From positions 49,003,001 through 49,067,000 of the forward strand of contig NC_092524.1 in the NCBI RefSeq assembly GCF_037038585.1: DNA of 64,000 bases, read 5' to 3'. Of this stretch, positions 1 to 12,910 are shown piece after piece; position 1 is the stretch's first letter; every line of letters starts with the position of its first letter. Below the pieces are notes generated by a model, which was not told the origin of the DNA, did not search any database, and saw nothing but the letters and a program-made list of their open reading frames with translations. This DNA comes from Patagioenas fasciata. Taxonomy: Eukaryota; Chordata; Aves; Columbiformes; Columbidae. The position numbers were made by a program, and so were the translations under genes.

Positions 1-2527
1 TACTGAAAGAGTTAAAACATGGTGTAAAACTCATCTCAGCCAAATTGGAGAAAATTGTGTTGTTCTTCATTAGCAGTTAGAAAATAATTTCACAAACAAT
101 GGCCATTTAATTAATTGCTATGTTACCACTGTGAAGTTGTACTCTTATGTCGCAGAAGGTGAAGACTGGCACAAAGGAACTGAAGCTCAAAGCCTGATGG
201 TAAGGTAGGGATCTACTAACTTAGTTGTAGTTTCCCCTCACTTTCAACTCCTGACCTTAAATTAGTGACCAAAACAGGAAGTATTCTTTTTTTTCTCACC
301 CACATCAATTATTTGTTTTTATCTTTGCTGTTAAGAAGACTGTACCCATAATTTTCAGAGGCAAGAACAGAAGTTATGTGAATTCATGCTTCTGCCTCTT
401 TGTGTGTTTTTTTTTTTTAATTTGCATTGTGTGATCTGAAGAATCCACACACAAAGGAAAGCACAAGCATGCCCAGAGAGCTAACCACACAAAAGTCAAA
501 AGCTAAGCAATGCTGTTGGCAGCATACATCCATACTGTGTTCACAAATCATTATATGTAGTTACCTTTTACTGTATCCATTGACTAAAGCCTTGTACACA
601 GAAAAAGGCAAAATATAGAAGAGTCAGTGATCTCTTGGCTCATTCAGAAAGCACATCCCACATTTTAGTGCGGAAGCAGATGAAAAAATTGTGAGAGAAA
701 TGCACAGACAGGTCAGGCAGAGGTGATACCATGACAATAAGATAAGGTGCAAGAGTGGCTAGTTTGCAGTGCTAGTCTTTGAACTCTCTGCCCATCTTCC
801 TAAATAGCAGCTACAGCTGTCCTTCTCTGTAAGAGACTTAAACAATGAAATGCCACGAGGGTGAAGATAGGAATCCTGATTTCTAAGAAGCTGTAAGAAA
901 ATAAAAAAACAAGTGGTGACATGGTTCAAAAGCAGCAGGAAAGACATAAATAGCAATATTCTGACCTTTATGCAAGGATGGTTTTGCGAGTACAGTGGCA
1001 GAGAGAAGACAGCTGTTTAACATGATTGACCTGATAGACAAGTTTTAATGATGTAGCCAAATCTTTAAAAACATCTGAGACCAAAACAAATAAGGACGTG
1101 CTGGATTCCAGGTGCTCAGAAATTACTTTTGGCATAAACCCATCAGCGTTTTGCCCAAGGCGTTGTTAGTTGTAAGATTGCCACCTTTGCTCAGGTAAAA
1201 TGACCTCAGCAAGCGTTACAGCAGCTATACACACAGGAAAGGAGAATGATTTGCGGTGAAATGCTGGCAGCCCTCAAGGGACTGATTATAACCCACAGTG
1301 TGTAGTTTTGCAGTGTAAGCAGTACAGGACAGACACATTCAGTCCGTTCTTGCTGTTGTGCACTCTCAAAACTCCTGGGGTTCCCTCACAACACTGTCCA
1401 CATTTGTTCTCAATATAGGCAGCCCTTATATACGTAGCTCCTTGGAATATTCCCAGCAGTAATGACTACCTTCCCAAGAAGAAGCTCCCGTGTGAGCTTG
1501 ACTTCAGTTGAATTATTCATGCGTCAGAAGTTAAACACATACAGAATCGTGTTTGCAAGAACTGAGCTCAAGTATCTCTGTGTAGAGAAAAGGACACTGT
1601 TTGCAGGTCTCCTCTTTCTGTATTATAGGATACATACTTCACAACATGTACCAGTGTCTTTTTTTTATTTGGCCAAATTTAAAACTTGTGGAAGGAATTA
1701 TTTCACATTGTAGCTTTAGGAAACTGTAAAAGATTCAATTTTTTTTTTCTCAAATACATTATTTTCACAGAAGGTACTATTGCCTTTTCTCATCTCTAAA
1801 AAAATCTAGATTTTCTTGTTGCCACAACTCTCAACCCCACTCCAAAACTGCTTTTTAAACACATACTTTTTGAGGCATGTGTTTACCAGGTAATAAACAA
1901 GAGTTGAAATATTTGTTCTAAAATTAAAATTTCTAAATGATAATGGATCCTTGCTTGTAAGAAGAATGGTGAAACAGTGAATGCAAGAAACGAGATAAAA
2001 ATCTGTGCATTTTGAGGTATCTTAGTACACCTGGAAATACCACACATACATGGGAAAAAAACATTCACAGAGCCACAGCTTATCTCACCTGAGTGCCCAT
2101 TCTTTCATTAATTTATGAGGGAATTCTATTCACTGGCAATCCAGAGGGTCTTTACATATTTCTCTATTGGTCAGCTTCCTTTAGGGTAGAAAGAAGGAGC
2201 AACATTAAAGCTAGAAATCAAAAAAAAGAACATAAGAAATATTTCTGCTTGACTGCATCAGCCCTTACAGCCTGTCACTGTGGACGTGGAAAAGGTGGTA
2301 GGAGCAATGAAAAGATGTCCCTTGCTTGGCAAGGTATAATGTTGCCAAGTCCAAGGACAACATGAAATAAACTCAGAAGATCTATTTCTAGCCTGAAAAG
2401 TAAACAAGTCCCAGTCCCAGAGCATGTGCCCTTGTGCCTCACATATTCATTTGTCACAGGACAAAGAGTAATGTATTCTGTATGTCAATAATGCCGTTCC
2501 TCATTTTGTTATTACTGACCCCACTCC
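1..2527. other. Unique AT-rich sequence, no gene seen
   Basis: I read both strands for long open frames, splice-flanked exons, LINE/SINE motifs and tRNA-like boxes and saw none I could support. The ORFs here are under 95 codons, which is expected by chance at this base composition. Only short homopolymer runs occur. Confidence 0.6.
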
Positions 2528-2570
2528 CTAATTTCCACATTCAGATTTCCACTAATTTCCACATTCAGAT
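2528..2570. repeat. 24-bp tandem duplication
   Basis: The 19-base string CTAATTTCCACATTCAGAT occurs at 2528 and again at 2552, giving a 24-bp period with about 1.8 copies. The shared part is identical, so the duplication is probably fairly recent. No function is apparent. Confidence 0.85.
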
Positions 2571-4456
2571 GCACTCTGGTCCTGACTAAAGCATTGCCTG
2601 CCTCAGTTGTAGCTTTCACTTCCCTGTTCACCATCCTTTGTCTAATGAGAGGTAATTTCATGGGCACACCAGGGAGGTTTTTTTTGTAGCTGATTTATTC
2701 ACAGGCCTCTTTAGAACACTAAAATATAGCTGACAAAGTTCAGCTATTTCCTATCCTTGCACTTGCTCAGTCATTTCCCTTTGTGCCAAAATCAACATTA
2801 CGCATAGACACAAATTTTGCTTATAGTTCTGTTGGCTGTCTCCAAGTCTGTTTGTAGTCACTTCAGACCCTCTGCAGAGTTAATCACTTCCTTCACAAAG
2901 CCATTGGACAATGCTGGCTTTGGTTGTCACCACAGTAAAATCTTATTAAAATCTTGATTATTCTATTTTCAGTGTCAACATTAGCACAACTAGGAGCATT
3001 TGCATTTAAGATGGATGACCAAGAAGAAAAATAAGAAAACTTCCTTTCATTAATTTTGTTGTTCTTGGCATAATGTGCAGCTGTGACTTCCCAAATTTAT
3101 GGGTTAAGTTCCACTGTCTTAATAAATGCTTGAAAAAATGTATCTCTTTTTCGTACACATTTATTTTAGGCCATAATACATTTCAATATTACCAGATTCT
3201 ATGAAAAAATAAATCCTCAAAGGAACCTCTGATGCTTGGTAATAAAAGAGAAGAAGAGAGTGCCAACATTTCCTAGGTGTTGCAGATTTAAGTTTAGGTT
3301 TCTCATTGGAATTAAGGAGATGACTCTGCACACTGGGCTATCATCTGCTCTGCAACTACATTTCACCTGCACTAGCAATTCTATTCTAGATCTTTAACAC
3401 CTTCCTAACAAAATTATAACTGAAAGTAGCAAAACTACTGCAATAGGCTTTGTTTATAACAAATAAATTTCTCAAGTGATTTATTCATCAGAGAGCAAAA
3501 TATCTCCACTTGCAACTTTTAAAATGTGTGTGATTATGCATCAGAGTGAAATACAGTGAAGCCACCATTAACATTTCTTGAGTGTTCCATGTGTCAAAAA
3601 TTACAAGATACAGGAAATACATCATAACTAACATCTTCATCTTTTTGGTATGCCATGGGCTATGCTGATAGACTTGACTTTAATCTAACTCATTTAAGTC
3701 CACTGCGCCTGTTAATTCTTATCTGGGTTGCTATTGACCATGAGATAAAGTTCACCATTCAGCGTTTTTAGAAATAACCTTTTAGAAGTACCCAATATTT
3801 TGAGAAGCAAACAGAGCAAATTAATAAAGTGACATGAATGACAGATGCCAGTGCACAAGTGTTTCAGAGGGTGCTCCAGATGGGGGAAAAGAGATTACAG
3901 TTCTTGTTTACAAGGACCATGGTGACCACAAACTTCACAAACCTCACAAAGAAACAAGCTACTGAAGTGCTCCAGGCCCTTCTGAAGCTCCAGATATCTT
4001 CAAGGCAGATAATCTGCTGTGGGTTAACTTTATGCAAGTGTTTCTTATTGGAGAGGAAAAGCTCGGTCAGCATGACAGAGAGCTTTGCATATCTATCTCA
4101 GTATCAGCAGCCGTGGTTTGGTGCAGGCACAGAGCCAGCCAAATATCAGAAAGAACTGTGATATCTTCTGCATGATCACTGAATACAAGACACTGCTCAA
4201 TAAGTTTCTCTGATGATCTAGAAGACAAGAACTGACTAATGCCAAAAAGATAATTGCTGGACTGACCTTGGAACTCTCCTCCCACTCTGATTTTGTAACT
4301 CCACAGGTGAGCAAGGATTACATGTTCAGAAAACCCACAATGTCTCCTCAGGAATTGTTGTTACCTGTTCTCATTGAATAACAATGATTCATTTGGCAAA
4401 TGTAATTTTGATAAGTTATTTTACTCTATTAAATATTTTTCCTGAAAATTTTGCTT
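2571..4456. other. Unique AT-rich sequence, no gene seen
   Basis: The longest frame is 107 codons (3838-4161, plus). It has no recognisable domain, and no convincing splice sites flank it. I see no repeat family or RNA gene here. Confidence 0.55.
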
Positions 4457-4709
4457 CCTGAAGGTCTACTTTGCATGTGATTACAGGTCTCCCCTCAAAG
4501 TTTGCCTCTGGGGCTCTAAATACAGGCTCCAGAACGAACAGTTATCAGGGATAGAAGAACCCTGAGCGTTTGCATTGTGACGGATACACGCGTCGCCCGG
4601 GAGTTTGCCTCTGGAGCTTCAAAACACAGCCCCTGGAGTGGACAGTCCTCAGGGAGAGAAGACGCCTGAAGGTTTGTTACATGAACGAATACACATGCCT
4701 GTAAAGAAG
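4457..4709 (+). repeat. CpG-rich ~103-bp tandem repeat, about 2.4 copies
   Basis: Two imperfect copies start with AGTTTGCCTCTGG at 4499 and 4602, so the period is 103 bp. A partial copy of about 42 bp precedes them (CCTGAAGG at 4457, matching the CCTGA-containing ends of both full copies). The first full copy is unusually rich in CpG for this window, with several CpGs between about 4535 and 4601 including the run ACGCGTCGCCCGGG. The period is not a multiple of three, so a coding repeat is unlikely. The last copy runs straight into AAG|GTAAGT at 4707/4715, a perfect match to the vertebrate splice-donor consensus. A weak acceptor-like TTACAG lies at 4481-4486. It could be a minisatellite, part of an LTR, or an exon of a noncoding transcript; I cannot choose from sequence alone. 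Confidence 0.75.
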
Positions 4710-7700
4710 GTAAGTGATATTGGTTTGATATGTCTCCCCCATGGAGTAAATAATAGAGCAAACCCGCCACCAAACTCTTTAAGGTCATGCTTCTCTTTAA
4801 GAAATCTAAACGTTGTTCTGCAGCAAGCAGAACCCTATATTACTCCCCTGCAACAGCATTGTCACACCATGCCTCTTTTGTAACGCAGCTTGTGATTTTT
4901 TCCTACTTTCTAAACTTTTAGCTTTTAGGTTAAGGAAAGTGTATTAGTTTGGACCTTGGACAGTTTCAAACTCACAGTCAATACTTTGCAAGACAGAAAT
5001 AACAGTCTGCATATTTGTTGTATTATTATGGGAAGAATGCATACAAAAGGTCAGAGTCTACTGCCCTGCATCTTAGCTCAAGTCTTCATCTACCATAGGT
5101 TTGCAGAAGCCAGAATCAGTCTCACCCAACAACAGTTTCCCTTCCATGGTAGAGTGGTTCACACAAAATTCCAGCCAGGACTCCTTCCTGGCACAGACAA
5201 TCACCTTTCTCTGAGTATTTCAGCACTTCCTCTTCTGTCTGGAGCTTCTAAATCATCATAAGGAATGTAGCAGTGGCTGTGAAAGCTGACTAAAACTCTT
5301 TACATAAAAACGACTTGGTGTATCAATGCTAGCTATATTTGGTACTTTCCTTACAGCCTGAGTTGTTTGAAGATGTGGCTACATGACACCTAAAGACCTG
5401 GAAACTATTTTTTTTAAATCTTCTGGGAAAAGGGATCAAAAACCATTCCCCAAATGAAAGGCTATGGCTCAGAAGACAAAGAAAATTCCCTTCCCAGTTT
5501 TTAAACTATTTTTTATAACGATGCATTTTTTCAACTTACCACAGTTTTTGAGGACTGATGATTGAAGGCTGGATGTTTTGAGCTGGCAAGTGTATACTCA
5601 ATGGACAATTAGTAAAATTGTTATATATGCGCTGACGTGCAGTAGACCTCCACACTACCATTGTCCAAGTGGACCAAGAATGTACTTTGGCATTAGAGTG
5701 TGAGGTATCTACATACGTACTAAAACTGTCAACAACCAACTATGAATGTGTGCACATGCTTATCTGGATATATTTATTTTCTATCACACAGATGCCTACA
5801 TACTAGGTAATGGTTGGTGATTATATTTCTAGTGGAGATATGTTATTGTTGTGTTAGGAAGTCTTTGAAATACAGAATTCTGGGAAAGTATGATGTGGAA
5901 ATATCTGTATATTGGCTGTATTCTGAAATCATTTTTGCAACCATAACTGGCCATTGTTAGAGGTATAGCTGGCTGTAAGCTAGCTGGACATTTGATTTTA
6001 TCAAATATTTTTGTTGTTAGGTCCTTAAATCAAATTACATTTTCTACAGAAGAAAAGTTCTCAAGAATGAAGCAGACTGCAAAAATTAAGTCATAGGGTG
6101 AGAACTGAAACTAATGCAGCCCTTACAGGAAGTTCTTTTAGGATGCCCAGTGCAAAAGTATTGATGGTTGTACATGGACACACCAGCAGAGTGAAATACC
6201 AGAAGGACTTAGATCTACAGAATCTAAATTCTTTTTCAGTTAAGAAATGCAGTCATATATCTATACACCATGATATGCAGGAGGATGAACAGCTTTGCAT
6301 TTCTCCACTTGAGCATTATAGCACAGAGTATTTAGCTCACGTTTTGAGAATGGTTACAGCTGTGTCAGATTTTGTTTTTCTGAGAACGTTAAAAGGAAAA
6401 TAAATTAGGCTACACATTAGGAGGACTATCAGTTTTACCAGTTCCTTGGGGCATTGACAACTTCTTTCAGAAGAAAGAGAAATAGTTTTCTGGTTTGTAT
6501 CTTAGAAAATCATTAATTCACCTAAAGATTCCAGCTGTCCAGCTGGACCTAATTTGCATGACCAGTTATCATTGTCATTTCTCTTTGTATAAGTGGAGAT
6601 TATCGGACTGTCTCACATGTTGGATTCTGGTCTGCTGGCACTTCACAGCCTATTTAAATAACAGCATTAAGCTTAGCTCTGCAGCTCCCTGAACTTTCTT
6701 TGGAGAATTTTTGCAGGGATAAATAAGTAACACAAAAAAAGGCTTGTGATAATGGTACTTGTGGCAAATACTACAGGGTAAAGCAGCAGGAAATACTCTT
6801 GTTTCACCCTGCTGTTGCATATTCCTCTAGTAGTCAACTCAAGTGAGATCATGCAATCTGCTGACCAGCTGGCATTCCTACATCAAGTTTCTTTTAGAAA
6901 GTATCATTTAGACTCATGCCAGCTGTTGTCATTACTTTTTTATAGTCATTGCAATTCTGCTTTGACTGAAGTCCAAAAGCAAGACTGTTAATTCAAGAAT
7001 ACTTGATTTTGATTAAAGTATAGAATTGTTCAACAAATACATTCATAAATTCAGAGCTAGAGTTGCAGAACTTCAAACATCAAGAGTAGCCAGGAACTTT
7101 TAAATGGCATTAACAGTACTACTGTTCTATACTTGTTAAATTGCTGGAAGACATTGTTAATGAGCATACTGTCTGCTACTGGGATTATGCGAAGTTTTCT
7201 TTCATGTTTAAATGTAAACAAATACATTCATCTATACTGTCTCTTCAGTTTTAAAAATTCTGTTAAAGAATAGCTTGTCTCTTGGAAATTGAACTCTTTT
7301 ATTTTACATATAACTTTTATATTCTTTACTCACAGAATGATGCTAACAGTATAAAATTTAAAATACATTCCAATTTACAAGGAGGGAAGAGTTCACACTC
7401 TGTTCATCTCATCAGTGCTACTTCATAATGTCCAAATAACTGTAAAAATAAATTTTTCTTTTTTTAGACATCAAGACTTCAGGGCATTTTCCAGTGAAAT
7501 GTCATGTTAGTATCAAAGTCAAGCATATGTATTTTGCATATAAAAGAGATAGCTTTTTAATGACTAACAAATGTCAGAAAGAAAACTTGTAGGTGATGGG
7601 TCTCATGAGGATGACAAATCTACTTCCATAAATCACCGAATGTGATGAATCTGATATTTGCAAGGAGACTACTACTTTGATTATGTATTACTTTCTACAG

Positions 7701-9315
7701 AAAGCACAAAGCTATGGCACTTACTAGTGATATTTATGCTAGCACACTGCAGACTTCTCTTCACTATTATTTTCATTAGCCAGCTGCCAAAGATTTCACT
7801 TTGATGTAATTATGCTGTATTCAGATTTTATATTTACTTTCCTATAAATTTCTATCAAGCCAATGATTCATCAGTTAAAAATTAGTGAGACAATGTTTAT
7901 ATATTGTATCCATACAGTAAGGGCAGGATGAAAGAGTGAGAAATGCACTAAAGAGGTAGAATTCAGACCTGGATTAACATTAAGCTTCAGATTGGAACTG
8001 AAGTCCAGATTGGTGCTGGAAGCTGAACTCTGAGTGTAGTGTCTTACGCAAGAATACTAAAAATCTCACAGGCTTAGGAAATTTTCAGCTCTCAACTACA
8101 AAAGTTTCACACACTCCTAATATTTTCACTTTCTTGATCTATCACACCTTTAACTCATATAAACTAGCATCACACTGTAAAATTAATGTTACATCAACGT
8201 ACACTAGACTGGAAAACTGTATCCCTTTAATTTTTTGATTCAGTCAGAAACAAACATGAATGCAGGTTGGATCTGAATTGATTAAATAGAACTGAAAGGT
8301 AATACTGCTCCATTTTCCTGTCTTGGAAATGCCCTCTTCCAAATTCTACTTGAGCATCTGCCCTTAACAAAGTCTCCAAAATACAGAAACTGAAGTTACA
8401 AGAACAACTTCTTTTGCATCCTAATACAGCTCTCAGAAGCTGCCATGACTTTTCTACTTTCAACTTAAAACACTGGCTTTCTCCTCACCTCTCGCTCCAT
8501 CTGGAATATTTTAAGTCTGTAGCTACATTATTTGACTTGGTAGAGTATTTGTTTGGGACAGTACGTGGAATGAAAGACATTATAGAACTTAACATTCTAT
8601 ACTATTGCCTCATATTTCTCTGAATAGATAATATCGTTGACAGAAATGGCTAAACAAAAAAAAAAAAAAAGTCATGGGAATTGACGATATGTGGGTGCTG
8701 AAATATTTCAAGAATTGAATAATGCTTTCCTTTCTCTGTTTAGTCTGACAATGTGCCTTGAACACTTCAGGACTGAATGATGGAGAAGATGAAAAAGTCA
8801 TTTGAGAAATGACTTCTTCCAAATACTTCATTTTGCATTTCAAGAGTGTGCCCAAGTTGGGCATAATGTCTCTTTCACTTACGGCAATGTATAATCCACA
8901 GAAATGGCACTAGTCACAATTCACTCCCATACTCTGTCCCCTCCAAATAATAACTGCAGGTTTAAACTGGTCTTTTGAGAACAGTGATCTTCAGGAAATG
9001 TTATTTTATTGTAACTTCTAATTGTGAATTTCAGTGATATTTGTAATTGGAGAAGTTTGTGGGTTTTTGTAGGATGGGGAAATCTCTAGTGTTTCTAGTA
9101 GCCAACAATCTTCAGGCTTCTAGGAAATGTCCAGACTTCTTTAGCTATGCAAACTAGGGCCAGAATATGAAACTTCTCCTTGAGTGAAGCCAGAAAGACT
9201 CTGCTCACAACAGAGAACAGTTTACCAGTGTAAGTTGCTCAGGGTTGGTCTCTTAGTTTTTCAGAAGTCCAGGAAATAAGACAATAAACATTTTACTTAT
9301 TTTTGTTTATTGCAG
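4710..9315. other. Unique AT-rich sequence, no gene seen
   Basis: No ORF exceeds 101 codons and none shows a known domain. A single octamer-like ATTTGCAT occurs near 6551, and an A15 run lies at 8656-8670. I see no recognisable transposon or RNA gene. Confidence 0.55.
8656..8670. repeat. Poly(A) run, A15
   Basis: A homopolymer of 15 A. The sequence just upstream does not resemble a LINE 3' end or a processed transcript that I can recognise, so I call it simple repeat only. Confidence 0.9.
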
Positions 9316-9459
9316 CCCTTGTCCTCTCTGGTGCAGACCATGGTCTCCTTACAGTGAGCAGTGGGATGTGTGTGATCCCCTCTGCATACACAGTCTGAGA
9401 ACGCAGTAGCTGCCTGCAGCATCGCATGCACCAGCTGTCCTGCACGGACTGCTTGCAAG
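9316..9459 (+). other. Possible exon (splice-flanked 144-bp block)
   Basis: A pyrimidine-rich stretch ending TTTGTTTATTGCAG at 9302-9315 is a good acceptor, and GCAAG|GTGAGC at 9459/9460 is a good donor. The 144 bp between them are more GC-rich than the flanks. All three forward frames contain a stop, so this would be a noncoding exon or the last coding part of a transcript. The third frame reads through cysteines and tryptophans (CRPWSPYSEQWDVCDPLC) before a stop. This vaguely recalls a thrombospondin type 1 start (W..W..C), but nothing that follows supports that domain. No partner exon is identified. Chance pairing of two splice-like sites is the main alternative. Confidence 0.25.
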
Positions 9460-12400
9460 GTGAGCCAAGGGCCGAAGGTGTGGGTCTTATCCTTGCTCAT
9501 TGGAGATAAGCAGAGCAGTAGCCAAAATGAAATGCAAACTAGTAGTTTACCTGCTGAACGTGAAGCAACAATGGCTGGAAATCACTGGTAGCTGTATTAG
9601 ATGAAGATCTCCATCCTCTCTACCCAAATAGCAACTTGTTCAGGTACTTTTTTTTAGCATTACTGTTCTATCTAAAGATAACACTTTACAATATAACAAT
9701 GACAGGTGCAATTCAAAGATGTATCTATTTCAAGACATCATTTTTCATATAAGTGGCAGCACTGCATTTGCAAGAGTTCCATGGAAGGCAGATGACCTTC
9801 TTGAGACATGTTTTGTAAAAACACCTGCTTTTCTTTTGCAGTGCAGTGTGCAACAGGGACTGGGAAATTCAAGTTAGAGAAATTTTCCTTTCTAACAAAA
9901 CTGTAACTTGACATAGAATACTATCACATGAACAAGTGAGAGTTTAAAGCTTAAAAGAACCATTTCAAAGAACTCAGGGAAATTGCCTATATTATTCCTG
10001 AAGACAAGTGACTAAAACCAAAATAATACAAAAATATTTTCTTATGACCCAACTTGTAATGATTTAAAATTGCTTAAAAATGCATTTTTAAACAGACAGC
10101 TCTAAAAATTTTAGACATTTAAAATATTTTAGACACTGTTGTAGTTGCTTGCTACGTTTGATCAGTTTAAAGTAGACTATACTTTGTTTTAATATGACCA
10201 TGCACATTGCTGACACCTTAAAAACACTGATTACAATAATTATCTCTGACATTTCAACAACATTAACAGAATTGGTAAAAAATACAACTTTTTTATTTAA
10301 GGGAGAATTTGTCTCCAAGAAGGACATCTTTTGCAATGAGGCCGGACGTATAAAACAGCAAATCTGACAACATTTTTACAGCTGCACAACAAGAAGGCAC
10401 AAAGGGACTCTGCTGTGAGCCCAGGGAGTCCACACCTACAGCCTGTGCTTGAGGGGTGGCACAGGCTTGTGCTGCAGATCCAAAAAGCCTCTTCCAAAAC
10501 TTCCAGACCTGTAGGTCTTGGCTTTACAGTAGGAGCCCAAGACCCTTTCCAGCATGGTCACAAAGTCCTGTCAGGGAGCAGACCTGGAGTGCGCAGCCCT
10601 TCCCTGGCCAAGCTCCCGCAGCCACCTAATCCCGAGCTGCAGACGTTGCCTGGCGGAGTTACATCTGGCCAGTTTCAGAATCCAGGTCAGGTTCAAATTC
10701 TCTGAAAGTTTGCTAAATCTGAGACATTTTGGACAAGACATTAAAGACTCAACAAAAAGGCATTTTTAAATTAAATTCTTTCACTGTGCAATTCACAACA
10801 AACACTAACTGCGAGTTAGCTCATTATGTAAACAGTAAAGGTTGCATTTTGGCTGCCTTCACTGTCTAGTCTATTGCTCTTTCTGACAAGAACAGCAGTC
10901 TCTAGTGTGGTGCTAATCAAGCTGTTGCTTTCTCCTGATACTTATGAGAGTGTTATCACATTATCTGATTAATATTTTTTTAACTGTCTCTAATACATAT
11001 TATTCCCCACAAAAGCATCTGACACAGAAAAATAATTATTCCCATTTTGAAGTAAAAAGATAAAACACCAGCTGTAACTTGCACAGTTGATGTGGGATAT
11101 CTGTGGATGCACCAGAATATTAACCTGTTTTCTGGAGTCCCCATTCCTATTAGCTATGCTGATCTTAGTACCTCTCTTTCCATCCTTTTTCCCCTTACTG
11201 CAGCAGTATAGTTTCAATGTTGCATTTTTGTCTTTCAGCTGCATGTATTTAATTATGAGTCACTGTCCCAAAAGAAGAACAAAGTGATTATACTTCCATG
11301 TGAATTTGCAGAATGTTTGTCTGGTTATACATACACAAATGAAAATAATGTGTGAGAATATAAATAGAAAATAAAAGCTTCATTGTGGCTTCTTTGAAAG
11401 TCTGGAATGCATCTCAGAAGACAAAATGGAATAATGAAATGTCTTTATTCCAGCTGATAAATATTTGTTTTCTCTAGTGTTTCATCCATGTCAGAGAAGG
11501 ATAATGAAACAAGCCCATCAGCAGTAGCTAAATCTATTATCTCCATTTTCATTTTACGCATATGAATGTAAAAAAAAAAAAAAGGTATAAAGGTCTTTAA
11601 TAATCAACATATAAATGAACACAGTTGAGATTTCTGAGTTTTAAATGCTGAATTATTCTGAAAATTAACATTAAGTAATTATTTTGCCAGAAATACAACA
11701 GGTTTTTTCATTCCTGTTAGCTGAATGTGTATTTTGAAATAGGATCACTTCCTACAGAGCTGCTTTTGAGGGTCATGACACAATGTTTCCCCTGTGGATG
11801 AAAAGTCCCCTCAAGGGACTTTCCAGACCACTTTTCTGTGATTGTGGCCTCATTTATCCTATATGCCAGATAAGCAGTATCTCCAAAACTTGGAAAAATG
11901 TTATTCTCATCCTCAGTTCGAGAGCAGAGGTAAAGAGGACTTTCAGAAAATAAAAGAAGCCAAAGTGCTGAACCAATGCTACACATTTCCTAGTAAGATG
12001 CAGAGATGCGGGGCCTGCCATGACTTTGTAGGTACTTGCATTCTAGTAGGTGTAAAACAAATTTAATTCATTATTCTATTTGACCAGGGCCCTCGTTGCC
12101 ACATGTGCAGGGTGGGCAATTTTATGGAGCTTCAGTACCATCCCTCCTCAGTGACCCTCACTGCTCCTGTCTGTACTGGAGATAGGACGTTCAGAAGCAG
12201 AACCTTTTGTTCTAGGAGGGGAATGGCTACAGCGAGCCCTAATCCTCTGTTTGTGGCATCACAACAGTATCCACAGCAACTAAATGTGATGTGATACAGA
12301 AAGGAATGTGACTTCAAGCCCAGCAGCTAATGAATGACTGAGGAGAAAAAATCCAGTTGTCATGCAGATAACCCCCAGCAATGGCATTTGTATGAGGCAA

Positions 12401-12729
12401 ATGAAATACACATATCCGACAAAAATGCATAGAAAAGGGATGTTTTCTGAGAAGTGTCATTCCTGCCTCAGGATACACTTTAGTTACCACAACAAAACTC
12501 CCAGGGATAGAGCAACCAAAGATGGCAACAGATTTCCCAAGGCACCTCTATCAATCACTGGCTGGTTATTTGTTTAAAAGCGCAGTGAGAAATATAAGTA
12601 ACTACATCAATTTTCTGCATTTTTCATTGTCCTCTCAGAGTTTACTTATTAATATCTGTGTTAAATAAACAATATGGATGAGAAAACCTAGGATAAGCCC
12701 GAAGTCTGGGGTGAAATAAACTGCTTAGA
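9460..12729. other. Unique sequence with one GC-richer patch
   Basis: No gene or repeat family is recognised. A patch at about 10410-10680 is more GC-rich than its surroundings and keeps five CpGs between about 10590 and 10655; the 96-codon frame there has no domain. An A14 run lies at 11570-11583. Confidence 0.5.
11570..11583. repeat. Poly(A) run, A14
   Basis: Homopolymer of 14 A in AT-rich sequence, with no recognisable retrocopy attached. Confidence 0.9.
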
Positions 12730-12734
12730 AGTTG

Positions 12735-12908
12735 GCCCTGGGACTTGGGATTTGGGAAAGTTCTTTTCCCAGACCCACCTCAGATTTGCCTTAAGAGTAT
12801 GACAAAGACCTTTTTGTTGTGTCTTTACAATACCTAGCACAATGGGGCCCTGATCCATGACTGGAGCCTCTAGGCATTGCCATAGTACAAACAAATAACA
12901 ATAGCTAG
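12735..12908 (+). repeat. Ancient L2-type LINE/SINE 3' tail
   Basis: The stretch at 12829-12900 contains ACCTAGCACAATGGGGCCC, then a segment reading TGATCCATGACTGGAGCCTC, then TAGGCATTGCCATAGTAC and an A-rich AAACAAATAACAA tail. I recall this order (CCTAGCACAATGG, GATCCATGACTGG, CTAGGC.C, AATACAAATAA) from the 3' ends of L2-clade LINEs, and SINEs that share them, in turtles, crocodilians and birds. It corresponds to the human L2 and MIR tail containing CCTAGCACAGTGCC. The less certain upstream part (12735-12828) has a TTCTTTTCCCAGA segment resembling a SINE B-box region. Orientation is plus. Whether it is an L2 or a MIR-type SINE is unclear from memory alone. Confidence 0.6.
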
Positions 12909-12910
12909 CA

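Noticed and set aside
4457..5300. Solo LTR of an endogenous retrovirus around the CpG-rich repeat
   Set aside because: I could not find matching TG...CA termini, a primer-binding site or a target-site duplication.
9316..9459. Thrombospondin type 1 domain exon
   Set aside because: Only a W..Y...W..C pattern is present; the rest of the domain and partner exons are missing and a stop follows.
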